A stretch of DNA of 64,000 nucleotides, from NCBI GenBank assembly GCA_003024785.1, contig PUQB01000464.1:138293-202292 (forward strand). Direction: 5' to 3'. Source of the stretch: Selaginella tamariscina. Taxonomy: Eukaryota > Streptophyta > Lycopodiopsida > Selaginellales > Selaginellaceae. The position numbers and the translations under genes are program-made. Shown in pieces: positions 24,401 to 34,776 of the stretch. A model generated the notes under the pieces. The model had not been told where the DNA came from. It did no database searches and was given only the letters and a program-made list of their open reading frames with translations. Every line of letters begins with the position of its first letter. Position 1 is the first letter of the stretch.

Positions 24401-25640
24401 GTTTTTGCTTGGTCTTATAGAGATTCTAAAAGCATACCTCATGAATTGTGTACACACACTATGCAATTATTACCAAGAAGTGAACCTGTGAAACAAAGAG
24501 CATATAGGATGAATCCTAATTATGCACAACTTGTTAAGGAGGAGATAGATAAGTTATTAAATGTTGGATTCATTTATCCTATACAAGGTGCACAATGGTT
24601 ATCACCACTTGTGATTGTTCCTAAAAAGAATGGGAAATTGAGAGTATATGTAAACTATAAGAAGTTAAATGATACCACAAAAAAAAGATGTTTTTCCTAT
24701 TCCGTTTACAGAGGATGAGCCTAAGGAACATGAATAAAAAACTATTCAGTAATAGAAAGAAAAAGCAAATGTTAATCCTAAGGAATATGATGCAGAATAT
24801 CAAGTGTTAAAAGTCAAGGTATCAACTTCCAACCAAGAACTAAAGAAAGAGAGGAACAACTTTTAAAAGCACAAAGAGAAGAATCCAAAGTATCATGAAG
24901 GTCAACATCATAAGGAAGGCATAGGATAAATGTAGTGAGGACACTACAGGATTCAAGGTGGGGAATAGTGTTAAGGACCAAAAACAGAGCATGTTGGAAT
25001 TGTATACACGGAACTTTCTTAAGATGTACAAAAGCTCGTAGGAAAGGTGCAGTAGGAAAATCCTACGGCGGTAGGAAATATCCTACGTAGGTAGGAACCA
25101 GACAATTATGACGGTTGGAGGAGGATATGATTCAGTTAGGGTAAGTTAGGGCAAGAAGGGGAGAGAGAGAGGCTATGAAGGCTATGAAGAGCTATGGAGA
25201 GGAATGCATAAGAGAGAGAGAAAGAATCTCTATAAGAGAAGTAAGTCTCCTCACTTGCTCTCTTGTAACCATTTAGTAATGCAAGTGCATGATTATATAT
25301 ATAAATATATATGATATATATATGGAATATATGCTTGTCCTATGAGAAAGCTACCTTATAAGTGCTATAACATGGCAATGGCCAAAGCAAAATCCTATCC
25401 TTGACCTTAGAGACGAGATAAGGTATATATATAGAGCTATTCTAAGTCGAAATCCCATATCTGATTTCTGCACAAGATCCTAAGGTCTACTCGGAGGATA
25501 TACCTGGGACCCTAAAGTCTCAGGTGTTATCTTGAAAGACTTAACAGCCATGTGTTTCTGAGGATCGAACCCTAGCTCTAAGTCGAAATCCCATATCTAA
25601 TTCTAAATAAAGTATATATACACATGTTAGTAATATATAT
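21465..25640 (+). mobile_element. Internally deleted Ty3/gypsy element with 3' LTR
   Basis: Frames with many stops carry gag (around 21,500-22,100, FDWYYELEKDVREDYEKV), a CCHC knuckle (CYTCGEKGHISPNC at about 22,971), a protease-like stretch (TMLLGRPWLKSAKVIQDW near 23,890) and the N-terminal part of reverse transcriptase (24,374-24,718, WLSPLVIVPKKNGKLRVYVN). The rest of RT, RNase H and integrase are absent. A purine-rich tract (AAGGTGGGGAATAG) precedes an LTR start TGTTAAGGACC at 24,971; its end is uncertain, about 25,640. Very AT-rich codon use sets it apart from the element at 27.1-33.9 kb. Confidence 0.7.
23380..23450. repeat. Short tandem repeats GAATATTCTTGTAAAATA
   Basis: Units of about 18 bp are repeated, with further diverged copies upstream from about 23,310. 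They lie inside the decayed element and no function is apparent. Confidence 0.5.
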
Positions 25641-25765
25641 AATAAGTAAATTGGAAAGGTATAATATTTATTGATGAAATTATTGAGTAAATATTATGTT
25701 TATCCACTTTATTGATGTACGCCGCCCACAATTTATTTAATGGTCCATAACAATCAATTGTTTAA

Positions 25766-25836
25766 GGGCACACCAAGAATTGAACTCAAGACCTCTTACA
25801 CTCTAAGTGAGAATCATACCACTAGACCAAGTGCCC
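25766..25836 (-). tRNA. tRNA-Pro-like sequence, anticodon loop mutated to AGA
   Basis: The minus strand starts GGGCACTTGGTCTAGTGGTA. Acceptor arms pair at six of seven positions (GGGCACT with TGTGCCC). The A box and the T arm (TTGAG-TTCAATT-CTTGG) are kept. The anticodon loop TTAGAGT gives AGA; it looks like tRNA-Pro(AGG) with the third anticodon base changed. One anticodon-stem pair is lost, so it is probably a pseudogene. Confidence 0.6.
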
Positions 25837-26075
25837 ACCACTGCTTAACATAGGCTTGGAAACATATTCCATGGCACCTCACAATTTGGGATTCCCAACC
25901 TAGGAAAAGTCCTAAAAGAACGATTGGCACAACATGAGACCTAAATGGTCCCGAAAAGGGCATCTTAGCCCACAAGCCCATTAAAGAAAAAGCCCTAAGA
26001 TGAAGATGCTAAACCCTATACCTAGTGCCATGGTTGCACCTCAAGTAACCCAGAGGTCAGAACACTTAAAGGCAG

Positions 26076-26154
26076 GTAGAGATGGTCAAGTTGGTCTAAG
26101 GCGCTAGATTAAGGTTCTAGTCCATAGGTGTGGGTTCAAATCCCACTCTTGACA
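26076..26154 (+). tRNA. tRNA-Leu(AAG)-like sequence
   Basis: The A box TGGTCAAGTTGG and B box GGTTCAAATCC are intact. The anticodon stem CTAGA/TCTAG is perfect, with loop TTAAGGT (AAG). The T arm GTGGG-TTCAAAT-CCCAC is perfect. The acceptor has one mismatch and one G-U pair. The variable arm is short for Leu. It is a nuclear-type tRNA; it could be functional or slightly decayed. Confidence 0.6.
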
Positions 26155-26174
26155 TCACATAAAATGTTTTGTAT

Positions 26175-26360
26175 GTACTTTATTGTGAGCCCTAAACCCT
26201 GATTTATACCATATGTACCTAAACCCTAAAGTCGTACGTACTATATTTTATGGCAAAATCCCTAATTTAATTCCTACCTAACCTTTCCTAAACCCTAGGT
26301 ACTTTATTTTGAGCCCTAAACCCTAATTTAATCCCCTATATACTTTATTTTAGACCCCAA
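26175..26360. repeat. Interstitial CCCTAAACCCTAA-type motifs
   Basis: Plant telomere-like CCCTAAA words recur, spaced by ACTTTATTTTGAG-type filler. A similar patch lies at about 34,425-34,495 after the second tRNA-Leu-like copy. They are too scattered to be a true telomere. Confidence 0.5.
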
Positions 26361-26372
26361 GGTTGCTGTGAT

Positions 26373-26443
26373 GCGTCAATTAGGAGTTGAACCCAAATTT
26401 ATTACTTGAAAGGCAATTATCCTAACCGTTGGACTATTGACAC
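26373..26443 (-). tRNA. tRNA-Glu(TTC)-like sequence
   Basis: On the minus strand the acceptor GTGTCAA pairs fully with TTGACGC (one G-U). The anticodon stem ATTGC/GTAAT has loop CTTTCAA (TTC). The T arm TTGGG-TTCAACT-CCTAA is paired. It has intact A- and B-box-like sequences. The composition is AT-shifted relative to typical plant tRNA-Glu. Confidence 0.6.
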
Positions 26444-26522
26444 GCCCAAGCCATTCAACAGGTATTTTGACCTGACTAAAAGTGCCACGCCACGGTGACA
26501 ACTAGGGTGAACTCATGAGACA

Positions 26523-26595
26523 GAAGGTGTAGTTCATATGGTAGAGCACTCACTATGCATGCAAGAGGCATTGGGATCAATGCCCAACATCTCCA
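26523..26595 (+). tRNA. tRNA-Ala(TGC)-like sequence
   Basis: The D arm (GTTC...GAGC), the anticodon loop TATGCAT (TGC) and the T stem TTGGG/CCCAA are recognisable, and the acceptor GAAGGTG/CATCTCC pairs except at one position. Two anticodon-stem pairs are lost and the T loop is altered (ATCAATG), so it is probably decayed. Confidence 0.55.
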
Positions 26596-26639
26596 CCCTC
26601 CTTTGATGCCCAACATCTCCACCCTCTTCTTCTTTTGAG

Positions 26640-26990
26640 GCCTCAACATTAGAGGTACGAGATCAATGTCACATATTAATTTTGATGAAGACCCAAATCA
26701 TTTCTTCTTCTTCTAAGGCCTCAACCTCAGAGAGGTTTTCCATAAAATGCATCAATTCCCAACATCACATATCTTATTTCTTTCTGATGCAGTCTCAAAC
26801 TCAAAATAAAGCACGGAGACCCAAATCATTTCTTCTTCTTATGAGGCCTCAAACTCAGAGGTTTTCCATAAATTGCATCGATTCCCAACATCACATATCT
26901 TATTTCTTTCTGATGCAGCCTTAAACTCAAAACAAAGCACGAGATCAATATCACATATTTAATTTTGATGGAGAATGAGATCAACATCAC
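26640..26990. repeat. About 128-bp tandem repeat
   Basis: Units starting CCCAAATCATTTCTTCTTCT at 26,692 and 26,820 share GAGGTTTTCCATAAA and TTCTTTCTGATGCAG segments, with partial copies on either side. The open frames on both strands here are repeat artefacts. Confidence 0.7.
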
Positions 26991-27107
26991 ATATCTAATT
27001 TTGATGGAAACCAAAATTCGGAAGTTGGATATTGATTGCATGCTAAGTGAGCGCTCTAGAGCAATTTGGGGTGGGAGGAGCAAATCAGTTGCAATTTAGG
27101 GTTGAGC

Positions 27108-27119
27108 GCTGATGCCAAG
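27108..27119 (-). pseudogene. 3' end of tRNA-Asp-like sequence split by Ty3 insertion
   Basis: On the minus strand CATCAGC (27,114-27,108) is the 3' acceptor half that pairs with GTTGATG at 33,942-33,948 across the inserted element. CCAAG (27,115-27,119) is the 5-bp target duplication. Confidence 0.6.
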
Positions 27120-28096
27120 TGTCATAGTTTTTACTATGACTCGACCCTTTACTTTGGGGTTTGACTGTTGTTACCTACTGGATTATGTGACGAACCCTAG
27201 ATGTAGAAGAAACAGGCCCGCATAGTGCACTTGGGTATCTAGTGATGGTCCGGCCGGGTGTCGTTAGGTATTTGCAAGAAACTCTAGGCGAAGCTAGCAC
27301 TTCCATTTAGAGAACCCTCCCCCATTTTGACGTTCCAGGTTAGGGTTCTTCGCTGATTATAGCTTGTCAAAATAAGGGTTAGGGACACCCCTAGGGTTGA
27401 CCTAACCCTAGGGTTGCCCTAACCCCACGTCCTAAACCCCCCCCTAGGGGTTAGGTTTAGGATTAGGTTAGGACAACCATTTTCTCTAAGGGCTGGCATT
27501 TCCGTGCCAGCCCACTTACTCATTTAGGTAAACAGGGGGGGGGGTCCGTCACATAAATAAGGTAGAGTATATGTAGTGAGGCTTCCTGGGTTCAAAAGAG
27601 AGCTCGTTAACCTCCTACCGGTGCAAGCTAAGCTTGTGTCGTCAAGGTGCAACCCTCTGTTGTGCCGCCCAAACTTCCACACGACAGGGGTACAACCCAC
27701 CCTAGGGTTAGACTATCCTTATCGTTGGCAGGATCTTGCCTTTGAGACAAGGGCACGTCACTTCCAAGGAGTTAGCCAATTCCTTGGTCCGAAAACCTGC
27801 TCGCAAGCTCAAAGGTATTGCCCGAGTTCACGTTCCGCAGAACTAGTGGTTGAGGCCTTGCTCCGGCCGCCTCAACCACGCCAAGCTAGGAACAACACCT
27901 ATAACTCGGCCAGTCCGTGCATCCTGATTCACAAGGTGAGTCTCGTTCGTGGACTTGGTCAGTTAGGGTTTAAGTTCCTAAGGGTTGGGTTCCTAATACG
28001 GGTTACTTTACCAGATTCCGTGGGGTTTCCAGAGAGGGGATTCCAGGGTTGGCACCTGGCAAGCCGCCTTTGTGGCACCAGGTAAAAACTCTGACA
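27120..28096 (+). repeat. 5' LTR
   Basis: 977 bp, TG...CA ends, with an internal CCTAGGGG/CCCCTAGG-rich block (27,390-27,460) and a G run near 27,535. An open frame at 27,576-28,085 (169 codons) lies wholly within the LTR and is repeated in broken form in the 3' LTR; it is not considered a gene. Confidence 0.9.
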
Positions 28097-28097
28097 A

Positions 28098-28112
28098 TTG
28101 GTATCGGAGCAA
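28098..28112 (+). other. Primer binding site
   Basis: TTGGTATCGGAGCAA starts one base after the LTR and resembles the common plant primer site complementary to the 3' end of initiator tRNA-Met (one substitution). Confidence 0.75.
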
Positions 28113-28390
28113 GTTCTCTGCGGTCAGTAGGACTACCTTAAGTCATAAGTGTTTCAATGTTTAGATAACTCTAAATTCTTGATCTACTCTATCGCTTTGG
28201 TTAACATGTCTGTATTCTGCGCAGAGAGTTTGATCCTGTGAGTTGTCAAACTTCGGAGAACACTTGCTCAGTGAGTCGGCGTGAGATTCTAGGTATGTCC
28301 GAAAGTCTTATGCTAGTTCAAGCTGATGTGTGTGGGTGTACAACCTGTGCAGGGTTTATTCTCCGAGTGTTGAAACTAGGGTTCAATACG

Positions 28391-30020
28391 ATGAGCAAAA
28401 GAAAGCAACCGGAGCCTGAGGCAGAGAGGGCTGTCGCAGAGGCTCAAAATGAGGAGATGGATGAAGCTGATCCAGGTCGACCCCCTAGGGCTAGGCAGCG
28501 ACCTGGTTGGCGTGAAATAATGATGGATGCCCTAAACGAACTTCGAGGGGATGTCTTGGGATTGAATGACAGAATCGATAATGTTGCCGTTCGGATTCCA
28601 ACGAATACGGCAGTGCCAGACGTTCCGAACCAGACACACGGAAAAAGAAGAAGAAGCATGACTCAGAGTCAGGTTCCTCTGAATCAGATTCTTCGACGGA
28701 AGTAGTTGGTGGAGGTCCCAGTAAATTCAAACCGGTAAAGCCTTCGAATTTCATGGGTTCAAAGGATTACAAGGTTTTGGATGACTGGTTGTATGATATG
28801 GAAAGCTATTTCGAGGCTGCTTCCGTGAGAAAGACAGAAAAGGTTGCATGTGCTAAGCAGTTTCTTAAAGAAGAAGCTAAGACTTGGTGGCGAATTGTTG
28901 AAGGTGAACGTGGATACCGAAACAGCTGGAAGCACATGAAAAAGGAGATCAAAAAGCAGTATATGCCGGATGATCTCGGTTTGCGATTGCGTGCTGACCT
29001 GGCACTTTGTCAACAGGGAGTTCGGGGAAGTCCTATGGACCACGTTTATCGATTCGAAAGTGTACGGCGATTGGTGCCAAATATGAGCGATGATGAAGCT
29101 CGAAGTTGCTTCATGGCTAGCTTGAATGAGAAAACGCGAAGGGAGATCTTAAGGTACAAGCCCACAAGCTATCGGGAATGTCAAGAGGCAGCTCAAAAGG
29201 TTGCTTATGGCATGTCGTTAGAAGACTTGTACAAAGGGGAGGAAGCAAAACCTAAACCAAGGAGGTTTCCTCCAAAGTCTGGGTTCAGAAGGTTTGATAG
29301 GCGACCAGATCAATCGCCATCAATTCGAAGTGCAAGTCCCTTTGTTGGCAGTTCCAAGTTTTCGGACACATCAAGACCCACCGGATTTCGGAAACCATTG
29401 GCGTTACCACCTCCTCAGCAGACCAAAGGATCGGCTCCAAAGTCTGCTCCCCCGCGTTCCGCAGGCGGGGTCGTGAAATGTTATAATTGTAACAAGCCTG
29501 GTCATTTTGCTAAAGAGTGTCCGGCACCCTCACAACAATCAGGACATTTCAAGGCGATGGTAGAAGAGGAAGTTGCTGAACCAGAAACGCTTGAAGATCC
29601 GGAAGATGAGTCAGAAGAGGTAATGTTGTGCCAGACACAACCTGCCTTATTCGCTATTCAAGACAAAACTGACCCTTTGCTATATTTGACAGGAAGGATA
29701 CGAGGGGACCGAGTCCGAATGATGATCGATACTGGAGCAACATACAACTTCATATCGACTAGTCTAGCTCGTCGATTGAATTTGGATGTAATAAAGATGT
29801 GTGAAATAAAGATCAATTTTGGCAAAGGTTCTCAAAATACTAATAATATAGCAAGGGCAGTTCCTGTCCAAATCAAAGATTGGAAGGCTAAGCTAGACTT
29901 AGTTGTCTTGAATATGACGGGGTTTGACTTTGTTCTGGGTATGGAATGGTTCCATAAACATGTAATCGAAATGAGGGGTTCCGGAGATAATCGAATCACG
30001 CTTGCAGCAGATAAAGAAGC
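28391..30020 (+). CDS. Ty3 gag and protease part of polyprotein
   Basis: The start ATG is at 28,391 ([12 protein letters not shown]). A one-base frame change near 28,640 moves the reading frame to that of 28,753 onward, where the capsid-like gag region ([19 protein letters not shown]...) follows. The CCHC knuckle [14 protein letters not shown] is at about 29,479 and the protease active site [13 protein letters not shown] at about 29,720. Gag packages the element RNA and protease cleaves the polyprotein. The frame break is in a run of AAG/A-rich codons and could be a sequencing error. Confidence 0.85.
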
Positions 30021-31521
30021 CATTAGAAAAACGACGCTCAGAATGGAAACGCTAACTGATAGGGATTGGAATCCTATGTTCCTTACCTTGACTCAGTTGC
30101 GTAAAGCAGTTAGACATCGGGAACGTGTGTTTCTTGCAATGGTTTTGGATACTGGTGAAGTCAAAATAGGAGATGGTCAAGAACATGTTCCCGAACCTAT
30201 TTTGGAAGTCTTGAACATGTTTAGGGATGTGTTACCGGAAGATTTGCCGCCTGAGTTACCTCCACGTCGAGCTGTGGACCACAGAATAGAGGTTTTGCCG
30301 GGTTCGTCTCCACCGGCAAGAGCCCCATATCGGTTAAATCCTCAAGAGTTGATTGAATTGAAGAGACAGCTGACGGAATTGGTTGGTCGAGGACACATTC
30401 GACCTAGTCGATCACCATATGGTGCACCGATCTTGTTTGTAATGAAAAAGGATGGTACGATGCGAATGTGTGTGGACTATCGAGCACTGAACGCGATAAC
30501 TATCAAAAACAAGTATCCTCTTCCGCGAGTGGACGACTTGTTTGATAGACTATCAAAAGCAAAGTACTTTTCAAGAATAGACTTGAGGTCTGGGTACCAT
30601 CAGATTCGGGTAGCAGAGAATGACATTGAGAAGACCGCTTTTCGAACGCGTTATGGATCATTTGAGTTTCTAGTCTTGCCATTCGGGTTGTGCAATGCTC
30701 CAGCAACTTTTTGCACAATGATGGATGATGTGTTTAGAGACTATCTAGACGAGTTCGTGGTGGTGTATATTGATGACATTCTGGTTTTCAGTTCGACAAT
30801 TGAAGAACATGTGGAACACTTAGAAAAAGTGTTTCAGAGGTTGAGAGAGAACCAGTTGTATGCTAAAGAAAGCAAGTGCGCATTTGGTCAAACCAAGATA
30901 GATTTCTTGGGACACTTGATCTCAGGTGGGGAGGTTGCCATGGACCCAAAGAAAATTCAAGCTATTACTGAGTGGATGACCTTAAAAGACGTGCATGAAG
31001 TTAGATCATTTCTTGGTCTGACAGGGTATTACCGAAGATTCATAAAGGGTTACTCAGAAATAGCGGCCCCATTGACAGATCTTACGAAGAACATTCCATG
31101 GCATTGGACTCCAGAGTGCCAACGTGCATTCGTCAAACTCAAAGAGGCTATCTCTTCTGAGCCAGTTTTGCAGTTGCCCATCTTTGAAGATCCCTTTGAA
31201 GTAGAATGTGACGCTTCCGACTTTGCAATTGGTGGTGTATTGCAAACAAAAAGGACATCCAGTGTCCTTTTTCTCGAAGAAGTTAGATGCCGCGCAAACT
31301 CGATGGCCTACCACGAAAAGGAGATGTATGCTATTGTTGCTTCCTTGGAGTATTGGCGTCATTATCTTCCAAGTCATGGCACTGTGGTTTGGACAGATAG
31401 TGTAACTCTAAGGTATTTTGAAACGCAGCCGAAGCTATCACCAAAGTATGCTAGATGGCAGCAGAAGTTGGCACGATTTCAGCCTGAAATCAGACATAAG
31501 GCGGGAAAGGAAATGTGGTAG
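30021..31521 (+). CDS. Ty3 reverse transcriptase and RNase H
   Basis: It is continuous in frame with gag-protease. RT motifs in order are [46 protein letters not shown] and the catalytic [12 protein letters not shown] (about 30,763). RNase H has [14 protein letters not shown] (about 31,202). It ends at a stop at 31,521; the next segment is read in another frame after a one-base indel in an A-rich stretch near 31,510. It copies element RNA into DNA. Confidence 0.9.
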
Positions 31522-33028
31522 CTGATGCACTCAGTAGAAAGGGTCATCTTCGTATTATGTCAGCACCCGTGTCAACTTTGGTGGATGAATTTGTGACGGC
31601 GTATCCTCAGGACAAGTTTGCCAAGGAAGCTTTGAGCCTGGTGGCAAAGAGGAAACAAGTTCATCAATTACGAAGAGATGGTAATATTCCAGCAGGAATA
31701 GAAAGTCGAATGGATGCACTCAAACAGGCCCATTTTGCAGTACGAGATGGAGTTCTTTATTATAAAGAAAAGAGACTCTATGTTCCAGAAGGGACATGGA
31801 GGGAGAGGCTATTAAGAGAGCATCACGACGTTCCTTTGGCAGGGCATGGTGGAAGGCACAAGACGTTGGCTTTGTTGAAACAGGGATTCTATTGGCCGGG
31901 TATGATAGACGATGTTGCCAAGTATGTCAAGACATGCCCCACATGTCAACAAGTGAAAAGTCGTTCGCAAAAACGAGCTGGGAAGTTACAATGTATACCG
32001 ATTCCAGAGCGGCCATTTCAAAGTGTTACTTTGGACTTTATCATGGGATTGCCAAAATCTTGTGGTTTCAATGCTCTTATGGTGGTGGTCGATCGATTTT
32101 CAAAGGTTGCTCATTTCATTCCAACTGTAGAGACAGTGAATGCAAAACAAGCAGCAAAGTTGTTCTTCCACGAAGTCGTAAGAGTGCGAGGGCTACCGGA
32201 AACGATGATCTCAGACCGGGATCCTCGATTTACTGGCAAGTTTTGGGGAACGTTGTTCAAGCAATTTGGGACGATGCTGAGGTTTAGTACGGCTTATCAT
32301 CCACAAACGGATGGTCAGACGGAGAGGGTAAACCGACAAGTCGAGGACTATCTCAGATGCTATGTTCAAGGTGATCAACTTGATTGGGCTGAACACTTAG
32401 ATATGGCTGAGATATGTTACAATAACTCGATGCACACTGCAATCGGATGTAGCCCGATGGAAGTGTTAACTGGGAATAAGGGTGGTATTCCTCAGAGTAT
32501 GGTGTTACCGAAAGACGATAGCAATCGAGTTCCATCTGTAGCAGAGTTCACGGGACAATTGTATCGAACATGGGAAGCTGCTCGTCAAGCGATGGCTGCA
32601 GCACAGGAAAGGTATCGTCAGCAGTACGATAACATCGGCGGGATGTAGAGTATCAGGTTGGGGATATGGTATTGTTGAGTACCAAAAACCTGAAGGTTCC
32701 AATGACTCTTTCGAGGAAGTTTCTATCGCACTACATAGGTCCATACAAGGTGGTGAAGCAAGTAGGGAAAGTGGCTTATGAGTTAGATCTTCCTCCGGAG
32801 TTGGGAACAATACACAATGTGTTTCATGTCAATTTGCTCGAGCCATTCCACAAAGATGAGAAACATCCGCAAAGATATGAAAACTTACGACCGCCCCCCG
32901 ACATTTTCAAAGGCGGGGAGTATGTCATAGTTTTTACTATGACTAGACCCTTTACTTTGGGGTTTGACTGTTGTTACCTACTGGATTATGTGACGAACCC
33001 TAGATGTAGAAGAAACAGGCCCGCATAG
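31515..33028 (+). CDS. Ty3 integrase and C-terminal tail
   Basis: The region opens VVADALSRK, the usual link between RNase H and integrase. The HHCC zinc-binding domain ([20 protein letters not shown], then CPTCQQVK) precedes the catalytic core. The core has [10 protein letters not shown] with the first Asp, [13 protein letters not shown] with the second, and [14 protein letters not shown] with the Glu. A frame break near 32,630 separates the core from the tail ([40 protein letters not shown]). The last codons run into the 3' LTR. It inserts the DNA copy. Confidence 0.88.
32909..32922 (+). other. Polypurine tract
   Basis: AAAGGCGGGGAGTA lies directly before the 3' LTR start at 32,923, as expected for plus-strand priming. 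Confidence 0.7.
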
Positions 33029-33887
33029 TGCACTTGGGTATCTAGTGATGGTCCGTCGGGTTGTTAGGTATTTGCAAGAAACTCTAGGCGAAGCTAGCAC
33101 TTCCATTTAGAGAACCCTCCCCCATTTTGACGTTCCAGGTTAGGGTTCTTTGCTGATTATAGCTTGTCAAAATAAGGGTTAGGGACACCCCTAGGGTTGA
33201 CCTAACCCTAGGGTTGCCCTAACCCCACGTCCTAAACCCCCCCTAGGGGTTAGGTTTAGGATTAGGTTAGGACAACCATTTTCTCTAAGGGCTGGCATTT
33301 CCGTGCCAGCCCACTTACTCATTTAGGTAAACAGGGGGGGGTCCGTCACATAAATAAGGTAGAGTATATGTAGTGAGGCTTCTGGGTTCAAAAGAGAGCT
33401 CGTTAACCTCCTACTGGTGCAAGCTAAGCTTGTGTCATCAAGTGCAACCCTCTGTTGTGCCGCCCAAACTTCCACACAGGGGTACAACCCACCCTAGGGT
33501 TAGACTATCCTTATCGTTGGCAGGATCTTGCCTTTGAGACAAGAGCACGTCACTTCCAAGGAGTTAGCCAAATTCCTTGGTCCGAAAACCTGCTCGCAAG
33601 CTCAAAGGTATTGCCCGAGTTCACGTTCCGCAGAACTAGTGGTTGAGGCCTTGCTCCGGCCGCCTCAACCACGCCAAGCTAGGAACAACACCTATAACTC
33701 GGCCAGCCCGTGCATCCTGATTCACAAGGTGAGTCTCGTTCGTGGACTTGGTCAGTTAGGGTTTAAGTTCCTAAGGGTTGGGTTCCTAATACGGTTACTT
33801 TACCAGATTCCGTGGGGTTTCCAGAGAGGGATTCCAGGGTTGGCACCTGGCAAGCCGCCTTTGTGGCACCAGGTAAAAACTCTGACA
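32923..33887 (+). repeat. 3' LTR
   Basis: 965 bp, highly similar to the 5' LTR. Differences are a handful of substitutions and shorter C, G and GTCG runs. Confidence 0.9.
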
Positions 33888-33948
33888 CCAAGGATCAAAC
33901 CCAAGTGTACATGACAAGCAGAAGTACTCACCACTATACTACATCAAC
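33888..33948 (-). pseudogene. tRNA-Asp(GTC)-like sequence, 5' part (split)
   Basis: Read on the minus strand from 33,948: GTTGATGTAGTATAGTGGTG, anticodon loop TTGTCAT (GTC), then TTGGGTTTGATCCTTGG. The sequence then meets the LTR, and the 3' acceptor is found on the other side at 27,114-27,108. The variable region is about four bases short. It was already decayed, or decayed after insertion. Confidence 0.6.
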
Positions 33949-33979
33949 CAGGCACAATCATGCTTAGGGTTTAAGCAAC

Positions 33980-34004
33980 AATCATACCACTAGACCAAGT
34001 GCCC
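33980..34004 (-). pseudogene. 5' fragment of tRNA-Pro-like sequence (second copy)
   Basis: On the minus strand GGGCACTTGGTCTAGTGGTA matches the first third of the sequence at 25,766-25,836, then homology stops. The downstream flank also matches, so the Pro-to-Leu unit is a segmental duplication. Confidence 0.6.
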
Positions 34005-34216
34005 ATGACTCCCTAGCATAGGCTTGGAAACGGATTCCATGGCACGTTGCAATTTGGGATTCCCAACCTAGGAAAAGTCCTAGAAGGATGATTGACAAGC
34101 ATGAGACTTAAATGGTCCCCGCAAGCCCATTGAAGCAAAAGCCCTAAGCTAGAGATGCTAAACCCTATACCTAGTGCCATGCAAGTAACCCAGAGGACGG
34201 AATGCTTTGAGGTAGG

Positions 34217-34303
34217 GTTCAAATGGTCGAGTTGGTCAAAGGCAACAAATTAAGGTTCTAGTCTGTAAGTCTGTAAGGGGGTGTGGGTTCGAATCCCACT
34301 CAA
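34217..34303 (+). pseudogene. tRNA-Leu-like sequence (second copy, decayed)
   Basis: It keeps the A box TGGTCGAGTTGG and the B box GGTTCGAATCC, but the anticodon stem is destroyed on the 5' side (ACAAA against TCTAG) and the variable region is expanded by a GTCTGTAA duplication. The flanks match 26,155-26,200. Confidence 0.6.
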
Positions 34304-34509
34304 CATCACATAAAATGTTTAGTATTTTCTTTATTGTGGGCCTTATATCATATTTATTTTTACCATGACTTTAAAAATTATTTTTATCCTAATTTATTTT
34401 AAAGTCGTGCCTTATATTTTTTTAAAGTCCTAAACCCTAATTTAGACCTGTGCTCTAAAGTCGTGCCCTAAACATATTTTAAGCCCTAAACCCTCATCTA
34501 CATAAACCA

Positions 34510-34739
34510 ATAAACCTAATAATACCTCAAAATCGGGGAAGAATTTTCTAGAAAAATAAGTGTTACCTTTGCTTAGAGTTTTTTTTTATATCAACGGATA
34601 ACTAACCAAACTACCCCTAAACACCTAAATGCACTAAGCGAGGTTGTTTCTCACTACATCTAGGGTTTGTTACATAATCTAGTAGGTAACAACAATCAAC
34701 CTTTAAAATAAAGAGTTGAATCATAGTAAAAATTATGAC
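34510..34739 (-). mobile_element. LTR 5' fragment, inverted
   Basis: The reverse complement of the first roughly 230 bp of the 27.1-kb LTR family, ending CATAGTAAAAATTATGACA. It is truncated and diverged. Confidence 0.65.
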
Positions 34740-34776
34740 ATAAAACTTATTCTTCACATTCACTTTGTTCAAGGCA

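Larger units (their letters stand above)
27120..33887 (+). mobile_element. Near-complete Ty3/gypsy retrotransposon
   Basis: The two LTRs (27,120-28,096 and 32,923-33,887) both start TGTCATAGTTTTTACTATG and end AAAACTCTGACA. They are flanked by the 5-bp target duplication CCAAG (27,115-27,119 and 33,888-33,892). A primer site, gag-protease-RT-RNase H-integrase order and a polypurine tract are all present, which is the Ty3 order. The LTRs differ at only a few sites plus homopolymer lengths, so insertion is recent. Three single-base frame breaks (about 28,640, 31,510 and 32,630) interrupt the polyprotein. I see no chromodomain in the tail. The element sits inside a tRNA-Asp-like sequence. Confidence 0.93.

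Noticed and set aside
26175..26360. Telomere or telomere-derived end
   Set aside because: CCCTAAA words are scattered and interrupted; only interstitial motifs within repeats.
27576..28085. 169-codon open frame in the 5' LTR
   Set aside because: Entirely within the LTR; broken in the 3' LTR; no domain or start context.
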